Assembly: GCA_031553595.1 (NCBI GenBank)
Contig: JAVBLI010000005.1
Coordinates: 186,001-250,000 of the forward strand
DNA length: 64,000 nt
From: RGIG3701 sp031553595
GTDB taxonomy: Bacteria > Planctomycetota > Planctomycetia > Pirellulales > Thermoguttaceae
Reading direction: 5' to 3'
Part shown: in pieces, positions 43,004 through 51,266 of the stretch
Layout of the letters: every line of letters starts with the position of its first letter
Numbering within the stretch: position 1 is the first letter of the stretch
Notes under the pieces: generated by a model
The model's input: only the letters and a program-made list of their open reading frames with translations
What the model was told of the DNA's origin: nothing
The model's database searches: none
Made by a program: the position numbers and the translations under genes

Positions 43004-43031
43004 AATACAATAACCTGATAACAGCTCTAAT

Positions 43032-44591
43032 TTACCGCGCCCACGTCGGCGGTTCCGGCGATTTTTCGACCTTCACGCCCAGCACTTTCTCCGCGGCCAG
43101 CTCCCCTGTATGAATGCACTGCGGGATGCCCACGCCGTGAAACTCATTCCCGGCAATCGCCAGCGAGGGAAAATCGCCGACAATTTTCTCAATTTTCGCC
43201 ACCCTTCCCAAATGCCCCATGTGATACTGTGGCATGGTCAGCGGCCAGCGCGAAATGGAAATCATGCACGGCTCGCCCGAAATTCCCAGAATCTTCGCCA
43301 CTTCCGGCAACAAAATCGCCTGAATTTCCTCATCCGATTTCTCGGCCATGGCCGGGTTCCGTGCCCCACCTGCGAAAACACGAAACAGTGAGTAATCCTC
43401 CGGCGCCCGGTGCGGATATTTTTCGCTGCTGAAACTCAGCGCCAAAATCGGGCTCTTTTCTACCCCCGGCACCACCGCCCCCATCCCGTCCAGCGGGTGC
43501 GTAATCTGGTCACGCCGGTACGCCACGGTCATGACGGCCGTCCCCGTGTGCTCAATTTCCCCCAGCACACCCGCCAATTCGCGCAACTCACCCGGCGTAT
43601 TCCCCTCATTCGCTGCATTTTCCATCAATTTCGCCGCAGCGTGCGACTGCGTGGCGATTATCACCGCATCAAAAACCTCCGCTTTCGGCGCTCCGTTCAT
43701 TTCGGCGGTGATTTCCCACTTCCCAGAATGCGTATTTTCTATGTTTTCTGTATTTTCACTTCCGTTTTCCGCCAGAAACCGGATTTTTTGCACCGGACAG
43801 CCCGTTTTCACGATTCCATCCGGGAGTTTTTTGATAATTTCCTCGGTAATTCGCCGTAACCCGCCTTTCACGGTCACGAACATGCTGTACCGCGGGCCGC
43901 TTTCTTTGCGGAATTTCTTCATCTTCCATTTTTGAATCTGCATGGCAAGAATCAAGCTGCGGTGTTTTTCCTCCATTTCCAGAAATCTCGCCAGCGTGGC
44001 ACGAACGCTGAGCTTCTTCATGTCCGCCGCATACACCCCGCTGACCAGCGGCTCAATGATCCGCTCATACGTTTCCCGGCCGAGCCGCCGCACCGCGAAG
44101 CTTTCCATACTCTCATCATCTTCGCCATTTTCCACGCCGACCGTCTTTTTTCGCCGCGGCACGAGCACTTCCATGGCCGCCCGCAGCTTTCCCCACGGAC
44201 TCAGCAGCGGCGTGAACGCCATGGGCATCCACCGCGTGGGCGCCATCATCATAAAACCGTCCGGTAATTTGCACAGCCGGTTTTTCCACACAACGAACGT
44301 CTGCCGGTGCGCGGGCGTGGTGGTGACGACATCCGATTCCAGCCCCAGCCGCTTACAAAGATTCAGCCCCCACGGCACGGTGGTGATGAAATTATCCGCA
44401 CTCTGCTCGATTTCAAAACCATCCCGAATTTCCGTATTCAGCACCCCTCCCGCACGCTCCCGGGCCTCAAAAACCGTCACCTGCGTTTCCGGCGCCAGCT
44501 CGAAAATTCGATGCGCGGCCGATAAGCCCGAAATCCCGCCGCCGATAATCGCGACGTGCCGGACATCTGGGGGAGAAGTGGATTTTGTCAT
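43032..44591 (-). CDS. hemY: Protoporphyrinogen oxidase (HemY type)
   Basis: HemY removes six electrons from protoporphyrinogen IX (or coproporphyrinogen III) in heme synthesis, using FAD. The 519-residue protein has the dinucleotide motif IIGGGISGLSAA (15-26), ARERAGGVLNTE and QSADNFITTVPWGLNLCKRLGL with the family's FAD-contacting residues. A C-terminal GVGIPQCIHTGELAAE segment completes the flavin fold. The length agrees. GGAGG lies eight bases before the ATG. HemY in an organism that also has superoxide reductase suggests tolerance of low oxygen. No other hem gene is in the window. Confidence 0.92.
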   Translation of the reverse strand: MTKSTSPPDVRHVAIIGGGISGLSAAHRIFELAPETQVTVFEARERAGGVLNTEIRDGFEIEQSADNFITTVPWGLNLCKRLGLESDVVTTTPAHRQTFVVWKNRLCKLPDGFMMMAPTRWMPMAFTPLLSPWGKLRAAMEVLVPRRKKTVGVENGEDDESMESFAVRRLGRETYERIIEPLVSGVYAADMKKLSVRATLARFLEMEEKHRSLILAMQIQKWKMKKFRKESGPRYSMFVTVKGGLRRITEEIIKKLPDGIVKTGCPVQKIRFLAENGSENTENIENTHSGKWEITAEMNGAPKAEVFDAVIIATQSHAAAKLMENAANEGNTPGELRELAGVLGEIEHTGTAVMTVAYRRDQITHPLDGMGAVVPGVEKSPILALSFSSEKYPHRAPEDYSLFRVFAGGARNPAMAEKSDEEIQAILLPEVAKILGISGEPCMISISRWPLTMPQYHMGHLGRVAKIEKIVGDFPSLAIAGNEFHGVGIPQCIHTGELAAEKVLGVKVEKSPEPPTWAR

Positions 44592-44752
44592 ACGAAAAAC
44601 CTCCGCGAAATGCGATTCGGCAGAAACGGAAAGCCCGCCGGATAACAGACACCCGGCAGCGGAACATAATTCCGTATTTTACCACCCCGTGAGAATCCGT
44701 AAAGGGGCGGAGCCAAGAGAGACGAAAACGGATGAAGCACTTTCCCGGCTTT

Positions 44753-44938
44753 TCATTCCGGCGAAGTTTGCGGGCTGCCCTCCGAATGCCGTTTCATCCA
44801 CAATTCATACTGCGGGTCATTCGGGCGAAACGTAAACACCGCGTCCGGCAGCGGCTTTCCGTCCGTATCACGCGAATGCATGCGAACAATCAGCGTGCCA
44901 TTTTTACGCTTTTCGATACTCCACGCGGGGGACTTCAT
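44753..44938 (-). CDS. Small protein of unknown function
   Basis: A 61-residue polar protein (KSPAWSIEKRKNGTLIVR, then AVFTFRPNDPQYELWMKRH). AGGG lies about ten bases upstream of the ATG. It is short but has a balanced composition and is flanked by real genes on the same strand; no family is recognised. The gene may be genuine, with moderate doubt. Confidence 0.5.
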   Translation of the reverse strand: MKSPAWSIEKRKNGTLIVRMHSRDTDGKPLPDAVFTFRPNDPQYELWMKRHSEGSPQTSPE

Positions 44939-45111
44939 GGATACGGTACCCTGTTTAAAATGTCATAAGAGGTGGGGTTGTTTCTTTCGTGCGCAAGCGG
45001 GATTCAAGCGTACGAACATCATTTTAATCGAAAGCCCATAAAAAATCCAGTCCGTGGCCGAAAAACCGAAAAAAAATTCAAAAACCGTTATTTTTCGCCA
45101 CACGCCGATTT

Positions 45112-45909
45112 TCATCGCATCACCAGCGCCGAAATCAGGATTTGTAGTGCCGCCAGAAAATTCAGGCACAGAATCAGCGGCACAAAATACTTTTCCGGGA
45201 TGAGAAAAAACGCGCGTCGGCCAATCAGCGCCCCGAGAATCAGCCCCGGAAGAAACACGAGCGTCAGGAAAAAGGTCATGGGCGTGATGATCTGCGTGTC
45301 CGCCGCGTTTCCATCCAGCCCCATCTTAATTGCCGTGGCCAGCATCAGCAGCGGAATTTTCGAAACGTTCATCACCAGGCACAGCGTGGCGTTCGTGCCC
45401 ATGAAATGATTCTTCGAAAGTTTCTGAGACGCGAAATACGCTGCCAGAACGGGCCCCGCGGCATTCCCCAGCATGGTCGTCAGCCCGGCCAGAAATCCAC
45501 ACACGTACCCGAAAACACGGTTCCGGATGATGCTCACCCACCCGATTTTTTCCCGCACAAACTCGAAACACAGGATGCCCGTCACCAGCACGCCCACGGT
45601 CAGGCGGAACTGCGCATTACTCATGAAACACATCAGCCCCATGCCCACCAGCAGCCCCGCCGCCAGCGGCACGAACAACCGCCACAGCAGTTTCCAATTC
45701 GCCTCGCGCCAATAATACCCCACCCCGGCCACATCTCCGATCACCAGCAGCGGCACCACCGCCCCCGCCGCGAACATTTCGTGCCCGCGAAAAACCATGA
45801 TCATCAGCAGCGCTCCGAACATCCCCACCCCCGGGACGCCCGTCTTCGAAATCCCCAGCAGCAGCGCCGAAAGACTCCCCAGCAGAATGATCGGCACGGT
45901 CAGCGTCAT
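45112..45909 (-). CDS. TauE/SafE family anion permease (TSUP)
   Basis: The 265-residue protein has about eight membrane helices. The N-terminal GSLSALLLGISKTGVPGVGM and the mirror FGYVCGFLAGLTTMLGNAAGP in the second half are the paired motifs of the TSUP family, which exports sulfite or sulfonates or imports small anions. The substrate is not identifiable. It starts three bases after the stop of the LysM gene, so it is the second gene of that unit. The ATG has a CGGGA site about eight bases before. Confidence 0.9.
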   Translation of the reverse strand: MTLTVPIILLGSLSALLLGISKTGVPGVGMFGALLMIMVFRGHEMFAAGAVVPLLVIGDVAGVGYYWREANWKLLWRLFVPLAAGLLVGMGLMCFMSNAQFRLTVGVLVTGILCFEFVREKIGWVSIIRNRVFGYVCGFLAGLTTMLGNAAGPVLAAYFASQKLSKNHFMGTNATLCLVMNVSKIPLLMLATAIKMGLDGNAADTQIITPMTFFLTLVFLPGLILGALIGRRAFFLIPEKYFVPLILCLNFLAALQILISALVMR

Positions 45910-45912
45910 GCG

Positions 45913-46596
45913 TCATTCCCGTTCCGGAATGATGATCGTTTCACCGATGGGCAATTCCGTCATGCTGGGCAGCACACCGCGGTTTTCCTCAAAAATATCT
46001 TTCGCCCGGCTTTCATCCCACAAATACCGTTTCGCGATGGACTCCAGCGAGTCATCATCTTCGATCACGTGCGTGAACCGGCGGGTCAGGTGCCGACCGT
46101 TGGCCAGATGCTGCCCGGGAATCAGCAGGGCTTCCTCCGAATCCACCACGAGCTTTTTCTCGGAAATATGACGCGTCGGGACCGCCGGCCGGCTGGGCAG
46201 CAGCGGATCATCCCCAAAATCTTCGTCGGCGTAATACGCCGGGCGGGCGGGCCGTGTCTTTTTCGGCGACTCTTCTTTCGCAAACAGCGTGGACTCCGGA
46301 TACGCATCCCGGGACGACTCGCCGACCGCCGTTTCGCGCTGGGGCGTCACCGCTACCGCATAAGCCGACTCGGTTTTCTGCACCTCACGCGTCTCACGCA
46401 CCACCGGCGCGGCAACCGGTGCCACCACCAGTTTCACCGTTTCCGATCTGTCCTGCCCCCCACCAGCCGTTTCGGACACATCTTCCGACGCCGCGCGACG
46501 CCCCCCCGAATCAAACATCCGCGCGGGAAGCAAAATGCCGATCACCACCACCACCACGGCAAACAGAATCAATGAATTTTTTCGATTTTTCGACAT
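45913..46596 (-). CDS. Single-pass membrane protein with C-terminal LysM domain
   Basis: The 227-residue protein has one N-terminal membrane helix (about 8-25, ILFAVVVVVIGILLPA), a long Pro/Ala/Glu-rich linker and a C-terminal LysM domain: THVIEDDDSLESIAKRYL followed by IFEENRG and LPIGETIIIPE. LysM domains bind peptidoglycan or chitin-like glycans, and here the protein would be tethered in the membrane with LysM facing the wall side. It is co-directional with the TSUP permease. A bidirectional terminator lies upstream (46749-46777). Confidence 0.82.
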   Translation of the reverse strand: MSKNRKNSLILFAVVVVVIGILLPARMFDSGGRRAASEDVSETAGGGQDRSETVKLVVAPVAAPVVRETREVQKTESAYAVAVTPQRETAVGESSRDAYPESTLFAKEESPKKTRPARPAYYADEDFGDDPLLPSRPAVPTRHISEKKLVVDSEEALLIPGQHLANGRHLTRRFTHVIEDDDSLESIAKRYLWDESRAKDIFEENRGVLPSMTELPIGETIIIPERE

Positions 46597-46748
46597 CTTT
46601 CACTCCGTTTCAATTTTTTGACATATCGCCGCTGCCTGAGAAGAAAATCCTACAGGAAGTATACTTCAAAAAAGCGGAAACACCCGTCTTAAAAACGAAA
46701 AATGCCGTGAAAACACAAAAAATCGGCAATATCCTTTTCAATTATAAC

Positions 46749-46777
46749 GAAAAAAGGGGCTGCGCGCCCCGCTTTTT
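46749..46777 (-). terminator. Intrinsic terminator after the first SufR-like regulator
   Basis: On the minus strand GGGGC and GCCCC enclose a five-base loop and are followed by six T. A complementary T run on the other side makes it usable in both directions. Confidence 0.75.
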
Positions 46778-46799
46778 CATCGAAACCATCCTTTACGGC

Positions 46800-47432
46800 T
46801 CAGTCGGCCGGACAGATCCGAAACGTGCAGCACGGATGACCGTCATGCCGGTGTGCTAAAAGCTGCACTTTCACCCCCGTCACCAATTCCAAGACGTGTT
46901 CATGAAGTCGGCAACAGATGGAATCTCTGTTGATGCCGCTGACTTCGCACACCATCCGCCACACGTCAAACGAACCGTCTTCGTTTTCCTGCCACTTAAT
47001 CGTCTCGCCCACCGGCGCCGTGGCCTGCATGATCTGGATAAAGCGTTCTTTCGGCGTTTTCGCCGTCAAAGACGGATCATAAAAGGCTTTCACATGCCGG
47101 GAAGTCACATCAATCACCCGGCCAGTGAGTTCTTCCCCGCCGATTTCGAAAATCGCTTTCCAGATGGCCGGTACCACCACGGACTGATTTCCTGGATAAA
47201 GCCGGGCCAGCGCTTCCGGATTCAGCGAATAACGGAATCTCGGCCGTCCGCGCGAGCCCAGCCGTTCACGTTCCCGAATGACCACGCCCCCGGTCACCAA
47301 CTCGTCCAACTGCTCCGTGACCGCCGTGCGGGTGACGTCAATCGTTTCCATTAATTCCGAAATCGTCTGCGGCGAGCGCCCCACCAATTTATCGATGATT
47401 CGCATTCCCGCCGCACTAATCGTCTGAGCCAT
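46800..47432 (-). CDS. SufR-like winged-helix regulator with C-terminal Cys/His site (paralogue 1)
   Basis: The 210-residue protein has an N-terminal winged-helix domain (about 10-70, with TISELMETIDVTRTAVTEQL and GSRGRPRFRYSL) and a C-terminal domain with Cys162, Cys173, Cys174, His177 and AHRHDGHPCCTFRI (Cys201-202). The general pattern, helix-turn-helix plus a C-terminal CRxH and CC-type site, resembles SufR and related Fe-S-binding repressors, so it probably senses iron-sulfur or metal status. It is paralogous to the gene at 47632. An A-type Fe-S carrier at 49941 lies nearby. The closest ligand type cannot be decided from sequence. Confidence 0.75.
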   Translation of the reverse strand: MAQTISAAGMRIIDKLVGRSPQTISELMETIDVTRTAVTEQLDELVTGGVVIRERERLGSRGRPRFRYSLNPEALARLYPGNQSVVVPAIWKAIFEIGGEELTGRVIDVTSRHVKAFYDPSLTAKTPKERFIQIMQATAPVGETIKWQENEDGSFDVWRMVCEVSGINRDSICCRLHEHVLELVTGVKVQLLAHRHDGHPCCTFRICPAD

Positions 47433-47631
47433 GTTCTTTTCCTTACTGCTGATCTTCCCACAACGCTGAACATGTACGACCGATCGCCCGCCTCGCCGAC
47501 ATAAACAAGCACCATCATTTACAGTGTTTGTCGTATCTCGGCGCAGTGGATGGAATCGGAAGCCAGGTTAATCGCTATGTCGGTGTCAATACTTCATCAC
47601 AACATCATTTCCGCCCCAGTGGGGCAAAAGT
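47433..47631. promoter_or_regulatory. Intergenic region between the SufR-like genes with imperfect palindrome
   Basis: At about 47491-47546, CGCCGACATAAACAAGCAC and GTGTTTGTCGTATCTCGGCG form an imperfect inverted repeat with a short AT loop. It lies upstream of the first regulator gene and could be an operator, or a terminator stem of the second regulator without a T run. Confidence 0.4.
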
Positions 47632-48285
47632 TCACTCGATTGTTTCAATAAGCCTGAAAGTACAGCACGGATGCCCTTCATGACGGTGCTGCGCCAACTC
47701 GACCTTCCCGCCGTGTACTGATAACGCCAGAACCTTCATATGCATGCGGCACAGCGTGCATTCCTGGTCGTTCAGAGCACTGGCCCCACACGCACGGCGG
47801 CTGATTTCCATGTGGCCGTCCGGCGATTCGCTGGATTTTAAAACCTCGCCCAGCGGCGCCATGATTTGCATCGACTGGAGAAAATACTCGCGCGCCGTGG
47901 GGCCCGGAACCTGGTGTTTAAGCATATTCACGATGCGCTGGCAAACCTTATCCAAGACCTGCTCCAGAAGCTCATCTCCTCCGATTTCCTTAAGCACCTG
48001 CCACGTCGTGGGAATAATAAGGCTCGCGTTGCCCGTCGGAAAAAGCGTCGACGCGGCATATTCCGACACCGAATAACGAAACTTCGGGCGCCCACGATCC
48101 CCCGAGTGATCGCGCTGGCGAATCACCCACCCGCTGGCAACCAGATCATCCAACTGCTCCGTAATCGCCGTACGCGTCACATCCAGCCGCTGGAGCAATT
48201 CGGTGATGGTTTGCGGATGGCGTCCGACCAATTCGTCGATCAGACGTAATCCCGCCGGGCTAACGATGCTGTTCTGGCCACGCAT
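47632..48285 (-). CDS. SufR-like winged-helix regulator with C-terminal Cys/His site (paralogue 2)
   Basis: The 217-residue protein is a clear paralogue of the gene at 46800, from the winged helix (LDVTRTAITEQLDDLVASGW, then GDRGRPKFRYSV) to the C-terminal HRHEGHPCCTFRL (Cys207-208). Its cysteines Cys166 and Cys179 align with Cys162 and Cys174 of the other, and Cys176 is extra. The two therefore likely bind a similar cofactor but read different signals or sites. It follows the FGGY kinase gene by about 50 bases on the same strand, which may be its transcriptional context. Confidence 0.75.
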   Translation of the reverse strand: MRGQNSIVSPAGLRLIDELVGRHPQTITELLQRLDVTRTAITEQLDDLVASGWVIRQRDHSGDRGRPKFRYSVSEYAASTLFPTGNASLIIPTTWQVLKEIGGDELLEQVLDKVCQRIVNMLKHQVPGPTAREYFLQSMQIMAPLGEVLKSSESPDGHMEISRRACGASALNDQECTLCRMHMKVLALSVHGGKVELAQHRHEGHPCCTFRLIETIE

Positions 48286-48334
48286 GATTCTTCTTCGTCC
48301 TCTACTCTTCCTTGCATTTTTTCACAAAAATCGC

Positions 48335-49891
48335 TTAAATCGCCTTCAGCCGCGATTCAAACGCTGTCAATCCGGATTCATAAGCTGCCGTCCAGGCCGG
48401 ATTCGGCACCGTTTCGCCACGGAACCGCACCATCTGCGTCACCGCGTCTTCCACCGTAAACGGCTCATCCGCCGCCGCACCCGGCTGCGTCCCGCGCAAA
48501 TACGTTTCCGCCGCCGCCAGCGCCGTCACCGCCGCGCCAAGTGCCGGGCCTTCATCCGACGCAAGTCGCTTAATCTTCCGGTTCAGCACGGACGCCAGAA
48601 TCTCGCACATCAGATCGCTCCGCGCGACGCCGCCGGAGACCGAAATCTGGTGAATTTTCTGCCCGGCCCGCTCATGCTCCCGCACACCCAGCGCCATCAG
48701 GTACGCCAGCGCCTCCAGACACGCGCGGTACCGCAGCCCGCCATTTACCGGCTCCGCACCCGCCCATTTCAGGCACGGCTTCATCACCCCCAGGGACGGC
48801 TCCGAAACGATAAATGGGAGAATCGCCACGCCGTCTGATCCCGGCTGCGCCTGCCGCGCGTCCTGCTCCAGCGAAGCAAAATCCGATGCCGCACCCAGCA
48901 CGCGATCCATGAAATATGCCCCGTTACTGTAACACCGCATGTACAGATACGGCCCCCAGTTCAGCGCCATCACATCCAGATTCACGCCCGCGGCCGGCAA
49001 ATGGGCACACGAGCTGTTCACCACCGCCGAGTTCCCAAGAATAATCGCCACCTGCCCATCACTGACCGCACCGCCGCCGACCAGCCCCGCCTGCTGGTCA
49101 TCACTGGTGGGAAACACCAGCGGCCTGACGCCCTCCGGCAGCCCGCACTCCGCCGCCAGCGCCTCACTCAGCGGCCCCACCGGCGTGTTCGCGTCAATAA
49201 TCGTCGGCAACTGTTTCCACGCAAGCTCCCGCAGCTCCGGATCCGCCACCGCGCCGAGCATTTCCTTACACCACTGCCGCGTGCGAAAGTCCATCATCCC
49301 GGTACTGGCAGCCGCCGAAACGCTCAGCACATCATAATTCCCGGTCAAAAACCCCGCCGAGAGCCCGCCGTGCGGCAAAATGCGGTACGTGTTTTCCCAC
49401 GCCTTCCGCGAAAGCTTTTCCTCATCCTTCACGAGATGACTCAGCGAATACCGGATGGCCCACGGCCCGCCGATCATCTTCGTCACCGCCGCCGCGCCGC
49501 CAAGACGGTCCATGCCCAACTCGTGATATTCCGTCAGCGTCTGGTCATTCCAGCAAATCGCGCGCCGCACCTGCCCAGCATTCCGGTCAATCCGCCCCGA
49601 GGTGTGATGCGTGGCCGAGATGCCCCCCGCAATCCAGTCCTGAAGCCGACCCAAATCCCGCAATTTCGCCGCGATGGCGCGCGTGGTCTGCCGAGCCTGC
49701 CCCTCCAACTGGAGCAGATTCAGCTCGATCGCCCCGGGGTCATCCTCCCCGCCGTGCCATAAATCCGTGGGAAAACGCGACTCCGCAAGCACGTTCCCCT
49801 TCAAATCAAAAGCCAGGCACTTCACCGCCCCCGTGCTGAAATCCCACCCGGTGAAAACGTGATTTTCCTTAACGCAACGTAATTTTCCCAT
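48335..49891 (-). CDS. FGGY family carbohydrate kinase (xylulokinase-like)
   Basis: The 518-residue protein has two ribonuclease-H-like lobes. TGWDFSTGAVKCLAFDLKGN (about 14-33) is the N-terminal phosphate motif, ATHHTSGRIDRN the family signature region and VSGGVARSDLMCEILASVLN the second-lobe motif. Sugar kinases of this family phosphorylate xylulose, ribulose, glycerol or similar; the substrate is not determined here, since no isomerase or transporter adjoins it. Similarity of spacing is closest to xylulokinase. It sits between the Fe-S carrier and the regulator gene. Confidence 0.85.
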   Translation of the reverse strand: MGKLRCVKENHVFTGWDFSTGAVKCLAFDLKGNVLAESRFPTDLWHGGEDDPGAIELNLLQLEGQARQTTRAIAAKLRDLGRLQDWIAGGISATHHTSGRIDRNAGQVRRAICWNDQTLTEYHELGMDRLGGAAAVTKMIGGPWAIRYSLSHLVKDEEKLSRKAWENTYRILPHGGLSAGFLTGNYDVLSVSAAASTGMMDFRTRQWCKEMLGAVADPELRELAWKQLPTIIDANTPVGPLSEALAAECGLPEGVRPLVFPTSDDQQAGLVGGGAVSDGQVAIILGNSAVVNSSCAHLPAAGVNLDVMALNWGPYLYMRCYSNGAYFMDRVLGAASDFASLEQDARQAQPGSDGVAILPFIVSEPSLGVMKPCLKWAGAEPVNGGLRYRACLEALAYLMALGVREHERAGQKIHQISVSGGVARSDLMCEILASVLNRKIKRLASDEGPALGAAVTALAAAETYLRGTQPGAAADEPFTVEDAVTQMVRFRGETVPNPAWTAAYESGLTAFESRLKAI

Positions 49892-49940
49892 GAATACTCA
49901 CTCCCGAATCACAAGCCACAAACCATAAATCACAGTCTCA

Positions 49941-50270
49941 TCATCCGCCGCCACAACCTGCGCAGCCCGCGCCGGCCGGGAAATTCGGATTTTCAATCGA
50001 AAACCCTTTTCCCATGGCATTATCTTTATAATCGATCACCGCGCCGTCCAGAAATTCCGCGAATTTCTTGCTGGTCACCACATCCACGCCGTGCTGCGAG
50101 AAGCGGGTATCCGTCAGCGGGTCAAATTCATGGTCGAACGCCAGGCCATACCGCAGCCCGCTGCATCCACCGCCCTGAATGGACATCCGCAAAAACCGAT
50201 CCGACGCCAATTCCTGCCCTTCCCGTGCCGCCACGACCTGAGAGGCCGCTAATTCCGTTAAATGAATCAT
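49941..50270 (-). CDS. A-type iron-sulfur cluster carrier (IscA/ErpA family)
   Basis: The 109-residue protein belongs to the HesB/IscA/SufA/ErpA family, which passes Fe-S clusters to target proteins. All three Cys ligands are present: Cys36 in GGGCSG, and Cys103 and Cys106 in GAGCAGCGGG. Strands RFLRMSIQGGG and YGLAFD are typical. GAGGTG is five bases before the ATG. Neighbouring SufR-like regulators suggest a local iron-sulfur homeostasis group, though the FGGY gene intervenes. A GC-poor region lies upstream. Confidence 0.93.
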   Translation of the reverse strand: MIHLTELAASQVVAAREGQELASDRFLRMSIQGGGCSGLRYGLAFDHEFDPLTDTRFSQHGVDVVTSKKFAEFLDGAVIDYKDNAMGKGFSIENPNFPAGAGCAGCGGG

Positions 50271-50464
50271 ATTTTCACCTCATAAAAATGAAAAATCGAA
50301 ATTCTCCGCCCGGGTTCCATCTTCTGCTCCCCGCGGCAAAATGAAAATCGATTATATTTATTAAAAACTGCTTAATATATATTATATCAATAATTGTAAA
50401 AAATATCCATGGTCTTCACATGCTTTTTTCAAAAAAAATTCGGTGAAAACCATAAAAAAAACCA

Positions 50465-51106
50465 TCATTCCATGGATTTTAGCGCAATCTGTGACCACGA
50501 TTCAAAATTATCCATATTATCAGTAATATTTTCAAATAAAATGAATCCAGAGTCGATAATATCATCCTCGCGCGACATCACTTTCGGCTCCGCCACATCC
50601 ACCACATGCACCACGCCCAGATGCACGCTGCCAACTTCCGTGGCATCATCATTAATCAGGCCGATAATCTTTTCCGCCAGAATTTCCGTCTGAATCTCCA
50701 CTTCCTCTTCCCACTCGCGTTTCATCCCGGCACGGTACACCGCCGCCGCATCCGTCACCAGGCCGTTCTGTGCCGCCGCGCCGCCGGCGTCCTCCAGCGA
50801 AATGTGCCCGCCCACACCCACACTGTGTTTCAGGTGCAGCCGGCCTTCCCCCATCCCCTTCCCGCGCGTGTACCGAAAAATGTGCGTCCGCCCATCTGCA
50901 TCCTGCCAGCGGAAAAGAATATACGGAATCAGCTGCTTCCATTCCGGCTGCTTTTCCACCTCCGCCCGCAAGCGAAATTCCATCACCCGGCCGTCCAGCA
51001 GCCGCGGCAAATATTTCTCCACATCCCCGCTAAACCCCTGAAAAACCCCCAGCTCATGAAACACCGCCGTGGGCACGACCAAAACTTTTTCATCCGGATA
51101 CGCCAT
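50465..51106 (-). CDS. Nudix-like hydrolase with expanded Nudix box
   Basis: The 213-residue protein appears to be a Nudix-fold phosphoanhydride hydrolase. The recognisable parts are GVGGHISLED followed by GMKREWEEEV, matching the two ends of the box G-x5-E-x7-REUxEExGU. Here the middle is lengthened by about 17 residues (GGAAAQNGLVTDAAAVY), which is seen in some uncharacterised Nudix groups. Substrate prediction is impossible. I chose the ATG at 51104-51106 (MAYPDEK); the upstream part of the frame looks noncoding. QueA lies upstream on the same strand. Confidence 0.72.
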   Translation of the reverse strand: MAYPDEKVLVVPTAVFHELGVFQGFSGDVEKYLPRLLDGRVMEFRLRAEVEKQPEWKQLIPYILFRWQDADGRTHIFRYTRGKGMGEGRLHLKHSVGVGGHISLEDAGGAAAQNGLVTDAAAVYRAGMKREWEEEVEIQTEILAEKIIGLINDDATEVGSVHLGVVHVVDVAEPKVMSREDDIIDSGFILFENITDNMDNFESWSQIALKSME

Positions 51107-51266
51107 TTTTCGTTCTCGATTTTTTTTAGAAATAATGAAGGTTCTATTTTTTGATAAACCCTGTTTAGCCGCCATCGCGTACTGCGCAAGCAGCGGAAGT
51201 TGAAATACCACACTCACGCCTTACGCACTGCGCGGCTAAACGGGTCAAACGTAATGCCGCGCGACG

